Below, in pieces: positions 10,809-21,537 of a stretch of 64,000 bases of DNA. Both the position numbers and the translations under genes were made by a program. Below the pieces are notes generated by a model. It had not been told where the DNA came from. It was given only the letters and a program-made list of their open reading frames with translations, and searched no databases. How positions within the stretch are numbered: position 1 is the stretch's first letter; each line of letters begins with the position of its first letter. The DNA lies in the NCBI GenBank assembly GCA_920105625.2, contig OV050032.1:197787291-197851290 (forward strand). Direction: 5' to 3'. The stretch comes from Clusia tigrina. Taxonomy: Eukaryota; Arthropoda; Insecta; Diptera; Clusiidae.

Positions 10809-12077
10809 AAGGGTTTTCCAACAAGAGGTGCTATTTTGAATCACCCTGTATTTCGGTAGCTGTCACTTTTGAAGCTTTTATTCTTAGACATTTGACAAGT
10901 AGAAACTGCGCCATTACTAAAAATGGAACGATACACGCTTCAACAACGCATTGAAATTATTAAAACTCACCACAAAAATGGTGAAAATCTTGCAGTCACA
11001 GTTCGCAAAACTAAAGCATTTTTGGGTCGTCGTGAAGCACCTTGTCGGACCGCAATACAAAAATTGGTGGAAAAATTGGAGCTGTTGGGAGAAGTTAGTG
11101 ATGTGAAGAATAAAACCCGTGCCCGTCGCTCAAGAACAACTGAGAATATTGCTGCTGTAGCCCAAAGTGTTGAAGGAAACGCAGGTTTGTCCATTCCTCG
11201 TCGTTCTTTGGAACTGGGCATTCCACAAACGTCATTACACCGTATTTTGCATAAAGACTTGGGTCTTAAGGCTTATAAAGTTCAGTTAACACAAGAACTC
11301 AAGCCGGCCGATCATCAACAACGTCGTGTCTTTGCTGATTGGGTCCTTGAAATGCATGAAAATGATCCGGAATTCCATCGAAAAATCATCTTGACTGATG
11401 AGGCCCATTTCCACCTCGGTGGTTACGTCAACAAGCAAAATTGTCGCATCTGGGGCTCGGAAAACCCAAGAGTTATTATTGAGAAGCCTCTCCATCCTCA
11501 ACGTGTGACAGTTTGGTGCGGTTTATGGTCCGGCGGGGTCATTGGACCTTACTTTTTCGAAAATGAGGTTGGATCAACAGTTACGGTGAATGGATTGCGC
11601 TATCGAGAGATGATTAATGATTTTTTATGGTCGGAGTTGGATGGTATTGATCTGGACAATGTTTACTTTCAACAAGACGGCGTTACGTGCCACACAAGCA
11701 ACGAAACCATTGCTCTTTTACGGGAAAAATTTCCGGACCGTGTTATCTCTCGAAGAGGTGATCACCGAGATCTTGTGATTTAACACCTTGCGACTTCTTC
11801 CTTTGGGGCCGCGTGAAAGATAAGGTCTACACCAACAGCCCAGCGTCGATTCGTGAGGCTATCGAGGACATAGGGCAGTCACTTTGCGATTTGGTTATGG
11901 AAAATTTCATGAAAAGGATATGGTCCTGTAAGCGTGGTCGTGGTGGCCATTCGGCTGATGTTGTTTTGCATTATTAACGGCATACCTCTTTATTATGAAA
12001 TAAACATCCGATCATTTATCTGAAAAATGGCATTTTTCTTTGAATACTACAATAACACCTCTTATTGGAAAACCCTT
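10809..12077 (+). mobile_element. mariner-family DNA transposon (DD41D type), complete ends
   Basis: Terminal inverted repeats of 27 bp lie at 10809-10835 and 12051-12077. Both begin AAGGGTTTTCCAA and differ at only two positions. The element is flanked by TA at 10807-10808 and 12078-12079, the target duplication expected of Tc1/mariner. Total length is 1269 bp, normal for mariner. The single transposase gene is broken. It resembles the basal mariner subfamily described in tephritid flies (rosa-like, DD41D); that assignment is from motif spacing, not a search. Confidence 0.9.
10923..11977 (+). pseudogene. Mariner transposase, disrupted before third catalytic Asp
   Basis: When intact this enzyme would cut and paste the element at TA sites. 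The start ATG at 10923 opens with MERYTLQQRIEIIKTHH (helix-turn-helix region). The first catalytic Asp is in ILTDEAHFHLGGY and the second in YFQQDGVTCHTSNE. At about 11757 the frame breaks: a small deletion removes the conserved stretch before the third Asp, so the open frame stops at 11783. The expected sequence continues in another frame as PRSCDLTPCDFFLWG and ends ENFMKRIWSCKRG...VVLHY at the TAA at 11975-11977. Allowing for the missing residues, the spacing between the second and third Asp is about 41, hence DD41D. Inactive in cis, but the ends could be recognised in trans. Confidence 0.9.
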
Positions 12078-12079
12078 TA

Positions 12080-12699
12080 GTTTAATTTGATAGCAATTTA
12101 CTTAAGAATTACCTGACAAAGGTTACTTCATTACAAAAAATTAAGTCTTCCTTATATATCGGACCATTGCTAATATTTTCAAGTCTCAACTGAACTGCTC
12201 TGGCTCTGCTTAGCATCGCCTGTTGATAGTCGTTCTTGCCCATACAGATTGCTCCGGAACATTCATGAAGGCTGTCCATTGGTGTAAAGGACATATCATC
12301 ATCGTTTAGTGTGAGAGAAAGAGACAGCAATAGGTGTTATTCTTAATAAATTGTTACTATACTTAAGTAAGGACAAATCAGCTCCTGTGATAAGCTTTGA
12401 AATTGAGCAGAGAAAAATACGGGCAGTTTCAAAGTAAGATGGGGACTGACTTTATTCAGTAAAAGAAGAAACATGTTATACAATGGAATAATGACAAGAA
12501 GAAAAGTGATAAATAGAGTTGCCAGATTAATATTATTTACAATAAAAACTATGCAGCAGGTGTTCCTAGAGGGGTTCAGCTAAAAAAGTATGTCTATGGA
12601 TCTACGAGTACTGGAACTTCAGCCCTTTAAGCCCACTGACGTCCAGTTGAAAGACGTTCACAAACTGATTATTAGACTATATTATTACATATTTACACA
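12080..12699. other. No gene recognised
   Basis: AT-rich sequence. The minus-strand 73-residue frame at 12109-12330 has no familiar motif and no supporting context. Confidence 0.35.
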
Positions 12700-13035
12700 C
12701 AGCACCTCATAATATCTGTTGTGATGACCCTTAAACCATGAGGATGGTCTCATCTGAAGATCTCTTCTCAAGTTTCTTCCCGACAGGAAGGTATGCATAC
12801 ATATTTTGGAGGGATCAAGTAAAGAAATGTTGCTTATATTCAAGATACACTCTCCAGAACTATTTGCGCCTCCAATCACTTTTTTACCACGGTATATGAG
12901 CAGGTGCAGTGAGATCTCTTCTCAAGTTTATTCCCGATAGGAACCTTCGCATACATATTTTGGAGGGATGAAGTCAAAGAAATTTGGCTCACATTCAAGA
13001 TTCACTCTCCAGAATTATTGTAGTCTTCAACCCCT
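12700..13035 (-). mobile_element. Two diverged family A-like 3' fragments in tandem
   Basis: The block GATGGTCTCATCTGAAGATC ... TTTTGGAGGGATCAAG (12743-12820) matches, reversed, the A 3' region. A second diverged copy follows at about 12910-13020, with the same 'CATACATATTTTGGAGGGAT' core and 'TTCAAGATWCACTCTCCAGAA'. Both are older than the other A copies. Confidence 0.55.
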
Positions 13036-13149
13036 TTACCAGAGCTCCACAGTGTGCAGTTAGATGCAGTTAGATTTCATCACTTTCTCCACAGATTATA
13101 CAGATGACATATTTTTTTTCTAATATTGGAACGGAGGTGGAAATCTTTA

Positions 13150-14270
13150 ACAAGATACTGGCCGGAATTCCTACCCACTAAAACCCAGAAAATACAGAGA
13201 AAAGAAACTCTTTTTCGCTGCCGGCGTCCGTAGCGGACATACCATGATTTTGAGTGGATTCACCACGATCTTGAGTGGATTCACCACGATCTTGAGTGGA
13301 TTCACCACGATCTTGAGTGGATTCACCACGATTTTGAGTGGATTCACCACGATTTTGAGTGGATTCACCACGATTTTGAGTGGATTCACCACGAATCTGA
13401 GTGGATTCACCACGATTCTGAGTGGATTCACCACGATTCTGAGAGCATTCACCACGATTCTGAGTGGATTCACCACGATTCTGAGTGGATTCACCACGAT
13501 TTTGAGTGGATTCAGGTACAACGTCTGTCTGCTTTATTTCGCTGCTTTGCCGTTTGACCTTTAAGTTTCTTTTCTCTGCTAAAAACCACCTCCATCGCAG
13601 CCTCCCCCGGCGGGGTCGATGCAAGGTATTACATCTCCGGGGGGTAAAACTATGGTCAGCGGATCCCTCCCAACTATTTTCCATTGATCGGCTTCGCCAC
13701 TTCAGGTGGAGGAGGTTTTCCCTATTGGCGGCGATGGTGTCAGTCCATTTCTCCGGACTCTCAAGCATATGCTGCACTATGTTGTCGGGAATCACGGGCT
13801 CTCCACACACTGCTTGTAGTGCCTCTCTAGCACTTTTATAGCATGGGCAATAGAAGAAGACATGCTTGGCATCTTCTATATCTGTATCTCCATAGTAGGG
13901 GAGTTCCTCCAAGTGGAATCTGTCTAAGGTATGCCCGAAAACCTCCATGCCCTGTCAGCAGTTGTGGGACGTGATAATTCTCCCCACCATGTGACCTATT
14001 TACCCATTGTTGAATATTGGTTACCAGCCTTCTTGTCCAACGGATTTTTGAAGATGTGTCCCACTGGGGTTGCCTCTCTTGAAAGTTCCTCCGCTTGACA
14101 ATTGCCAAGTGCTCTTCTACACTTGTCGCGTGTGTCCCTTGGCTGTGGTAGAAGTTCATCGTCTCTTTCGCCAGGCTGTTCACGAGAGTCATGTCGGCTA
14201 TCACCAAGGTGGCCGATGACACCTGCGTCCACACCCAAGTAGCTGGTTGAGTATACAGTGACCATTTGAA
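13150..14270 (-). mobile_element. Family D (R1-like) non-LTR retrotransposon, ORF2 C-terminus and 3' region
   Basis: Read on the minus strand, ORF2 pieces lie in different frames. The first (about 14200-13880) carries WDTSSKIRWTRRLVTNIQQW and LLTGHGGFRAYLRQI. The next carries YYGDTDIEDAKHVFFYCPCY, the zinc-binding segment of R1-clade ORF2, then an Ala/Leu-rich tail. It passes into a 21-bp minisatellite and a terminal block also present in a second copy at 52.6-53.0 kb. At least one frameshift separates the LTGHG and knuckle parts, so it is not functional. Clade is inferred from the motif pattern. Confidence 0.75.
13241..13516. repeat. 21-bp minisatellite (about 13 units) in family D
   Basis: Units of the form TTCACCACGATTYTGAGTGGA repeat 13 times with one or two changes each. 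Because 21 is a multiple of three, both strands stay open, and the minus strand reads STQNRGE over and over. The same unit sits at the same place in the other D copy (52702-52885), so it belongs to the element rather than to the site. Confidence 0.92.
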
Positions 14271-15954
14271 ACGGCGGTGATAACTGTCTATTTGCTCTGA
14301 GATATGTCTCTCCGTTATTTAACTCTTTGCGGATTAAAGTGTCTTGGAAGGGCTTTGATCTGCCTTAAGCCAGGAAGATTCTTACAAGATTGACTAATAT
14401 TTAGAGTGGGGCATTTCTTCAGCAGACCTTCAATAGTGTTCGAAGATAGTAACTAAAGACTATTCCAGGATTGACTTATGTTTACATTGGAGCATTCTTT
14501 CAGCAGACCTTCAATAGTGTTGGAAGATAATAACTGGAGTGATGATGGTATTTTATGGCAATATTTGGCTTTCTATCTTTTCTCTTTCGTTCGACTGCAT
14601 TTGAAATATTATCAGCACATCCGAAAGCTGAATGAGTAGAGTTAAATACCATCATGGTTTAGCAACACCTGTTGAGAGGAACTTAGGAGTACTCCACAAG
14701 GAACAGATGTGATTTTGCCGACTTGTCGATGAAACTAAGTGAAGCTTCGTGATCAATGAAACCCGTAATCCACTGCGAATACTTGATCGGATTAAGCTCC
14801 ATTGGCTACACCGGTATAGACACTTCCTCAGCCAACAATGAGCCCAGAAATTACTCTACTTCTATAATAATCGACAGTGAAATATACGCAGCCCAGAGGC
14901 CGCCATCTGCTCCGAGACTGTGCCGCAAATGTGCGGTAATTATAGAATAAGAGTAAATAAATTTCAAAAATACCTCATAAATACAATAAATAAAGCAATA
15001 AATTTTATTAAAACAAGCAATTTAAAACACTTCGACTGTCAACAGCGTCAGCGAGATGGGCTGGGGCGGAGGGGCCGTCTGCGGAGAGGACCGGGCAGCA
15101 AGGCTGGTCACTCGAAAATGCAGCAACAATTTAATGAAAAATTGCACTGTGAAGCAAGCGGCGCACAGTGGTATTTTGGTGGAAAAAATACATTTTTTCA
15201 AGTACCCTATTCTTATGTTTGCCGGTTTTAGCTGAATTTAGCATTGTTTAAATATGAACAATTCATTAGAGTTCTTTCCAGAATGGTCATTTTTATACTA
15301 AATACAAGTATCGAAAGTCAGAAAATGTTTTTTCACCTAATATGATTGAAATATTTGTTAACTAGAGCAAAGTTCTTTCCTAATAATTTTGTTTTAATTG
15401 CTTCTTTTGTTACTTTTATATAAAAATATTGCCCTTTTTCGAAAAAATGAAAAAATTGTGAGATCATCAAGTATTGTGGAAATTATAAGCGATCAAAGAG
15501 GAAGCTACCTAAATACCAACTTTTCCCCTTTGATGGACAAAAAATTCGTTACCTCCGTCTACCTCCGTGTTCTAACTATATAGAAATGAAAGGTCGAGAT
15601 GTCTTCTTTCGATACAAAAAAGAAATTTTTGCCCGAATTTGCCCTTTTTTGAGTTATTTCGATTTAAATGACAAAAAAAGTAAAAAAATTTGAAAATAAT
15701 TGAAAAAAATTGTGGCATACTTTTAGGATTTTGCTAATTTGTAAAAGCTTTTTAATTAACATAATGGCAACACCTGATTAAACATCTTTGTAAAACAATA
15801 ACAATTATTGTAATGTTTACGAATATAGGCCATAAGAGGTATTAGATGACATTTGCAACAATTGAGCGTTTTTTTGCAAAGAACGAACTTTGGTTAAAAA
15901 GTATGTTTCAAAATGGTATTAAGCAATGTTAATGTCAATGGGCGAAATAATTGT
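14271..15954. other. No supported gene; small duplication at 14385-14545
   Basis: The segment ending 'CAGACCTTCAATAGTGTT' occurs twice about 88 bp apart (near 14423 and 14503). The rest is AT-rich without recognisable genes. The GC-rich patch at 15050-15110 has no motif I can name. Confidence 0.35.
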
Positions 15955-16525
15955 TAGACCATGCCCATTTCCAAAACACTGTATCTTCTCAGATATAAAT
16001 AGCCAAAAATTCAGTTCAATCTCTATATTGAAACCCATTTTGAGGCACTTTCCACACTTAAGTTTATATGTGAAGTGGGCGTGAAAGTTCACCGACCACG
16101 CCCATTCTCACAGCACTGTATCTATATCTCTTTAGATATAAAAAACCAAAATTTCAGTTCAATATCTATATTGAAACCCTTTTTGTAGCACTTTCTATGT
16201 TGAGTTTGTATGGGAGGTGGGCGTGAAAGTTCACCGACCACGCCCATTCTCAGAGCACAGTATCTATAGCTCTTCAGATATAAATTACAGAAATTTCAGT
16301 TCAATATCTATATTGAAACCCATTTTGTAGCACTTTCTATGTTGAGTTTGTATGGGAGGTGGGCGTGAAAGTTCACCGACCACGCCCATTTTCACAGCAC
16401 AGTATCTATATCTCTTCCGATATAAATTACCAAAATTTCAGTTCAATATTTTGTAGCACTTTCTATGTTGAGTTTGTATGGGAGGTGGGCCTGAAAGTTC
16501 ACCGACCACGCCCATTTTTGGAATT
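15955..16525. repeat. 142-bp tandem array with paired CACGCCC motifs
   Basis: The segment TTCACCGACCACGCCCAT recurs at 16088, 16230, 16372 and 16498, giving periods of 142, 142 and 126 bp (the last unit has a 16-bp deletion). A diverged unit precedes it from about 15955. Every full unit contains TGGGCGTG, about 14 bases, then CACGCCCA, an inverted pair able to form a short hairpin. Confidence 0.9.
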
Positions 16526-18186
16526 TTTCTTAATCTCGAGCCAAAAGTAATTTTTTGCCAAAACAGGTGATCCTCCGATTACTCCTTCTATTTTTTTCCT
16601 CAATATGTATGCGGTCGTACCACTGTGCGGCGTGCTGCATGCGTGTGCGTTGACAGTAATAGCGACAACAACAACAACAACAACAACAGCAGCAGCAGAA
16701 AAACAGTGGCAGTAAAATTCCTTGAAATGCTTTAACTAACGGTTAATTAATTTCCCAGCCAAATGCAACAGAACAGCACTCAAACAGAGCTCAAAGTCGA
16801 GCCATAAAAAAAGGGCAATGGAAAAAATTCGTCGCACTTCGTTAGTTTTCGAGCAGTGCGTGAGGGGGCGGGCCACGGCCACGGGCATGTGTGTTTGCTC
16901 ACTTTGCGTATGACGGGATCACACTGAAATTAACGAATAATAAATTTCCGTTTTGAGTAAATAAATCTGCACAATTTCCAAATAAGTTTACAATAACTTT
17001 TAAATTAAATCAGAATCCCAGCAAATTTGCTTGAAATTTATGGCTCCAGCGGAATAGGGGCACAGTGTGCCTGCCTGCCTATGGGAGTGAGTGAGTGCGT
17101 GTGTGTGTGTGTAGAGCGTGCCGCATACGCGTGCGCAGCGCATTTTCCACGCCATTTCCACAATTTTAAACAATTGAAAAGTCGTAAAATTTAAATTGCG
17201 TTCAAGAGACTCTCCGCTGTCCACGCTCGTAAAAACTCGCTCGCATTTGGAAATTTCGTGGCGACCGCAGAGTTGCCGGCCGCATATTTCCCTGGCACGG
17301 TTAATTGATAATCGAATTTCATGAGCGGCACTCACTACTTTCGCGCTCAGTCGGTCGATCGCTGCTCGTTGGCTGCTTTTATGACGAAATTCTTAATTAA
17401 AAGCGCATAAAAGGCAATTTAAAAATTTCCGTACAAACGGAAGAATAATAAAAAAATTAGCTCTGATTTTCCGTTTCTGTTGATTAATTTAAATTTGATG
17501 CGCTTTTAAAAAGCGAAAATTAACGACGACTTTCTATGGAGAGGAGTGAGTAGGAAGGGCATGTCATGAACTGGCGACATACTTTGCAAGTATTGGATAC
17601 TGGAAGAATGGCAGATGGTTCAACTACGCTGTAAAAGAAACCTCAACTTTCCTACGCTAAGAAGTGTGGCAGGGACGCAGAATATTTCTGTAGGTAAAAT
17701 CCGCTTTATAATGAAGCCACACAAGTCTGGACAGTCGATTTTGTTTGTTCCTTGAATCCTCATATCGGAAAACGAACGCTGAAGTCAACTCCGAGTATAC
17801 CTTTATCTACGCCTGCAGAAATACTGTGAGGAAAAGGGACTTGAACAGAGTGAATTAAACTTTACTATTTTACCTGGGGCGTGGCAGTAGGAATACTACA
17901 ATTATAGACAGTAAACTTTTATACTATTACCTAAAGGTGAGGTCCCGAGAGGATAATCCATCGGGGTGAATTTAGAGGGTTAAGGCCCACACTACAAGGG
18001 TTTTTGACTGCTTTGCACCTTTGAAAAATTAAAAAAAAAAATAAAAAAATCCAATTTTGCGCCATTATGGTAGACTTTCTCACTTACTTACTTGGGGCGT
18101 GGCGGTAGAAGAATTACACTTATAATAGGCTAAACTCTTATACTTCAATATTGCGCCCTTATGGCAGACTTACTGACTTACTGAAG
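16526..18186. other. Non-coding DNA with AAC/CAG and GT microsatellites
   Basis: A (CAA)n(CAG)n run lies at 16665-16700 and a (GT)n run at about 17095-17112. Sequence at 16700-17560 looks single-copy. GGGGCGTGGC motifs occur at about 17877 and 18095, beside TTACTTACTTA tracts that resemble non-LTR tails. Confidence 0.4.
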
Positions 18187-18227
18187 GTCTAACTGAGACG
18201 TTTCAAATTAGAGAAAATTCCCTCTTA

Positions 18228-18720
18228 TTGTATACAGACGGTTCTAAGGCAATGGACGGAACTGGGGCAGCAGTATTTGGGCCTAGAACCAACTACTGGG
18301 AGCCAGTGGGTTCTTTCCCAAGCACTTTTCAAGCGGAGTTTCACGCTATTGAAAGATGTGCCCGGATCAACATTGACAGGAAACATAGGGGGGAAAACAT
18401 CGTGATACTATCTGATAGTCAAGTAGCGCTAAAGAATCTGAGCTCACCCTTGGTGAGGTCTAAACTTGTATGGGACTGTATTGAGAAGGTAAACTCCCTA
18501 GGCAGTATGAACAAGTTATCTCTAATGTGGGTAACAGGCCACATTGGAGTAGATCTACAATAGTCGAATCAGATTGAAACTATATTCAAATTTAGTATCC
18601 GTAACAATGTAGAGGGAAATGAGAAGGCTGATTGCTTAGCAAGAAACGCCTCTCCTTTCAACGGCCCTGAACCCTTCTGTGGACTATCATCCCATACCAT
18701 TGGAGGTCTGCTGAAGAAGT
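18228..18720 (+). pseudogene. Family A ORF2 relic, RNase H domain
   Basis: The frame opens with YTDGSKAMDGTG (first catalytic Asp), then FQAEFHAIERCA (Glu), VILSDSQVALKNL (second Asp) and LMWVTGHIGV. It is then cut by a 60-bp insert flanked by GTA trinucleotides. Beyond it the expected EGNEKADCLARNA (last Asp) continues. All four acidic residues are therefore present but split by the insert, which brings a stop. RNase H of this type degrades the RNA strand after reverse transcription. The relic is inactive as it stands. Confidence 0.85.
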
Positions 18721-18729
18721 GTACAGATG

Positions 18730-18917
18730 AATGAATGAATGAATGAAAATAAAGAGGGAAAATGTATCTCGTCCAATTTGATCTATTGTACTCCTCCTGC
18801 ATGTACATATTAAAGGTCTTCTATTAGTCTAACAGTTCTAAGCAGGCTTAGTATTGAATTGGGGTTCATTGCTCTAATGTCTCTGCCCTCGGGCCAGTAA
18901 TGCCCCAGATATTTCTT
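18730..18917 (-). mobile_element. Family B 3' fragment nested in family A copy 1
   Basis: A 188-bp insert bounded by 13-bp duplications AAGTGTACAGATG at 18717-18729 and 18918-18930. It starts on the plus strand with (ATGA)n, the reverse of the element's (TTCA)n tail. Its other end encodes, on the minus strand, the YWPEG-type C-terminus seen in the longer B copy at 47.4-48.0 kb. Confidence 0.88.
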
Positions 18918-18930
18918 AAGTGTACAGATG

Positions 18931-19230
18931 CAAAAAGCAGTCAAACCTGGGAAACTCTTCCGGGATTAAGACAGTCCAAAGCTCTTCTGGGAGATTTTAA
19001 TCCTAAAAGTGCTAAGGAGTTAGTAAATGCCTCGTACTAAATTAAGAATCTTCACAGGCATTTTAAGCGGACACTGTAGACTCAACTACCATATGATCAA
19101 GTTGGGTATATCTTCAGATGCCATCTGTCGATTCTGTGGAGAAAGTGACGAACCCTCACTGCGCCTGATGACAGACTGCGTTCCATTGGCACACTAAAGA
19201 CTCAGGTGTTTGGGAGAATATATCTTAGAT
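18931..19230 (+). pseudogene. Family A ORF2 relic, LTGH and zinc-knuckle end
   Basis: Plus-strand pieces in two frames read LPGLRQSKALLGDFNPKSA, then after a frameshift near 19030 a LSGHC-type motif and CRFCGESDEPSLRLMTDC, the CX2C...HX4C-like knuckle with the His changed. The second copy (61842-62042) keeps the His (LHLITDC). Frameshift and stops show it is not translated. Confidence 0.75.
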
Positions 19231-19480
19231 ATGAGCAAGATCCCTCAACTTGATTCCTCCAAAATATATGAATTCCTGTCGGAACTTAACCTGACAATAG
19301 ATTTATAGATGAGACTATCCTCATCCTTCAAATAAATACGCGCATTACAATAGATCTTTCAGGACGCAGTGTATAACACCCTTAAATATATCTATCTATC
19401 TATCTGTGTCACACTTATTGACTTACTTAGCTTGGCATTACAACCCGTCGCCATTATGACAGACTTTCTTACTTAGTAAC

Positions 19481-21215
19481 TTAGGTGGCCATTACAACCC
19501 GAGGTCGGGTTACGCCTGACTTGAGCAGCTCTCGCCAGGCGACTCTGCTTCGCGCGCACCTTCTCCAATCAGTTACACCAAGAGTGATTAGTGCTTCCTC
19601 AGCTTGGTCCATCCACCTCACTCCCTCTTCATCGGCGACCTTTGGCTCTCGCCTCAAATACCTTTGTCGCCGGAGCTTCTTCAGCCATACGATGGACATG
19701 ACCCAGCCAACATAGTCGCTGAATGTTTAAACGCTGAACTACGTCAATGTCGGCGTAGAGCTCATACAGCTCGCGATTCATTCGGATGCGATAGACGTCG
19801 CCCACTCGAACAAAACCAAACATTTTGCGAAGAACTTTCCTCTCGAGCACCATAAGAGCGGCTGCGTCTGTTTGCGATACCACCCATGCCTCAGAGCCAT
19901 AAAGAAGCACAGGTAGAATGAAGCACAGCTAGAATGGAGCACAGGTAGAATAGACCACAGGTAGAATGGAGCACAGGTAGAATGAAGCACATGTAGAATG
20001 AAGCACAGGTAGAATGAAGCACAGCTAGAATGGAGCACAGGTAGAATGGAGCACAGGTAGAATGGACCACAGGTAGAATGAAGCACAGGTAGAATGGAGC
20101 ACAGGTAAAATGAAGCACAGGTAGAATGAAGCACAGGTAGAATGGCGCACAGAATGAAGACCTTCGTCGAGGGCCCTTTGAGAGAGGGCTTTGCAACCCA
20201 ATTGCTTACTAAGCCCGTAGTAACACCTGTTAGCAATTGTGATTCTTCACATTATCTCCAGATTGACATCATTATTGGTGTTAACAGCGATGCTAAGGTA
20301 TCTAAATTCATTGACTACTTCAAAGTTGTCGCCCGATGAAACGTGAGAGCCTAAACGCCGCGCAGCCCTGCTTGCAGACAGCTTATACGTCCCTCTTGGC
20401 CTACTATTCGTTTTGGTATTATTTACCCACAAACCCACTGGGCTGATTCCTTTTCAATAGCAGTGACAGCAGCAGTAACATCTCTCGTGGTCCAACCGAT
20501 AATATCGACATCATCAGCGTACGCTATGAGCTGGACACCTTTGTAGAAAATGGTTGCGTTGAACACAGACCTTTCGTAGGATCCCCTCCATGATGAAGTT
20601 GAAGCGATTGCAGGATAACGGGTCGCCTTGTCTGAAAGGTCATTTCCTTCCTTGATGGAGCTGCTTGTTTTGCTTAACGTCATCCCGCAGAGTCTTATCA
20701 ACTTGGCAGGTGTACCGAACTCAGACATATTTGCATATAGGCAATTCCACAACGAGATGATGGGTGTCGATTTGATTTTCGTGGGTCTTTTCCAGGATTT
20801 GGCGTAGTGTACAAATCTGGTCTATGTTGGATTCACCAGGTCGAAAGCCGCACTGATAAGGTCCAATCAGTGTTTTTGTATGCGGTTTAAATCTTTCACA
20901 TAGTTCGCTCGACAGGATCTTATCTGCAATGGAAATGATACTGATACTTCGGTAGCTGGCGCTGATTGTTGGGTCTCCTTTCTTTAGTACAAGACAAAGC
21001 ACGCTGAGATTCCAATTGTCGGGCAAGCTTTCCTCAAGCCATATTTTGCTGATGCGCTGATGCATACACCTTATCAATTCATTGCCGCCGGCTATAAACA
21101 GTTCGACTGGCGGCCCATCATCACCCGCTGCCTTGTTGTTTGTGAGTCGCTGGATAGCAAATCGAACCTCTTCATGACTAGGTAGTGGGACTTCTACTGT
21201 GCAGACACTCCATTA
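19481..21215 (-). pseudogene. Family H non-LTR reverse transcriptase relic
   Basis: On the minus strand, consecutive frames cover a reverse transcriptase from the fingers to the C-terminal end. From about 21200: LTNNKAAGDDGPPVELF; 21077-20721: LPDNWNLSVLCLVLKKGDP and PYQCGFRPGESNIDQICTLR. The 20752-20423 frame holds YADDVDIIGWTTRDV, the catalytic YADD box. The 20438-20247 frame holds FEVVNEFRYLSIAVNTNNDV. After a minisatellite, 19910-19629 has LLYGSEAWVV and RLCWLGHVHRMAEEAPA, and 19699-19481 ends the protein. Frameshifts between pieces and the repeat expansion make it dead. No RNase H is seen. I do not assign a clade. A second partial copy is at 46.0-46.4 kb. Confidence 0.85.
19904..20158. 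repeat. 16-bp minisatellite (about 16 units) inside the RT relic
   Basis: Units of GAAGCACAGGTAGAAT with point variants (GGAGCAC, GACCAC, AGCTAG) run head to tail. The unit read on the minus strand is ATTCTACCTGTGCTTC, which is exactly the RT's own coding for the ILPVLL part of the ILPVLLYGSEAW motif at the array's edge. The array is therefore an expansion of local coding sequence. Confidence 0.92.
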
Positions 21216-21537
21216 TGGTAGAGAAATCGTATATAGATTTACAGAGTTACGTTTAAAATGGATGTGGTACTTAAGTTACTCCACCCATCCGCCCGGTGCA
21301 GCAAAGTAGTCATGCTATTTTCCCCCCCAGAACATCTCATAAACCAACGGTATTATTATTATGCACAGTTTAGAAAAGACAGAAACTGCAATATGAGCCC
21401 TTCTAGACATAGAAGACGCTATTGTTAATACTTCACATGAAGCCGTAAATAGGGTTCTGAATAGCACAGGGGTTAATAATACTCTTATACTCAGAATGAA
21501 CGAGATGACAACATTTGGCTCCAGAGGTTTCACATCA

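Larger units (their letters stand above)
18187..19405 (+). mobile_element. Family A non-LTR retrotransposon copy 1 with nested family B insert
   Basis: Contents in order: RNase H (18228-18563), a 60-bp foreign insert (about 18552-18611), the end of RNase H, a nested family B fragment (18730-18917), a frame-shifted LTGH/knuckle segment (about 18940-19230), stop, 3'UTR and a (TATC)n tail ending near 19405. A second copy at 61075-62213 has the same two inserts at the same places. Confidence 0.85.

Noticed and set aside
13178..13948. 256-residue minus-strand frame as a host gene
   Set aside because: It joins an R1-like ORF2 end to a 21-bp minisatellite; upstream ORF2 sequence is in another frame.
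19778..20236. Cys/Leu-rich 'membrane protein' frame
   Set aside because: Translation of the 16-bp array within the RT relic.
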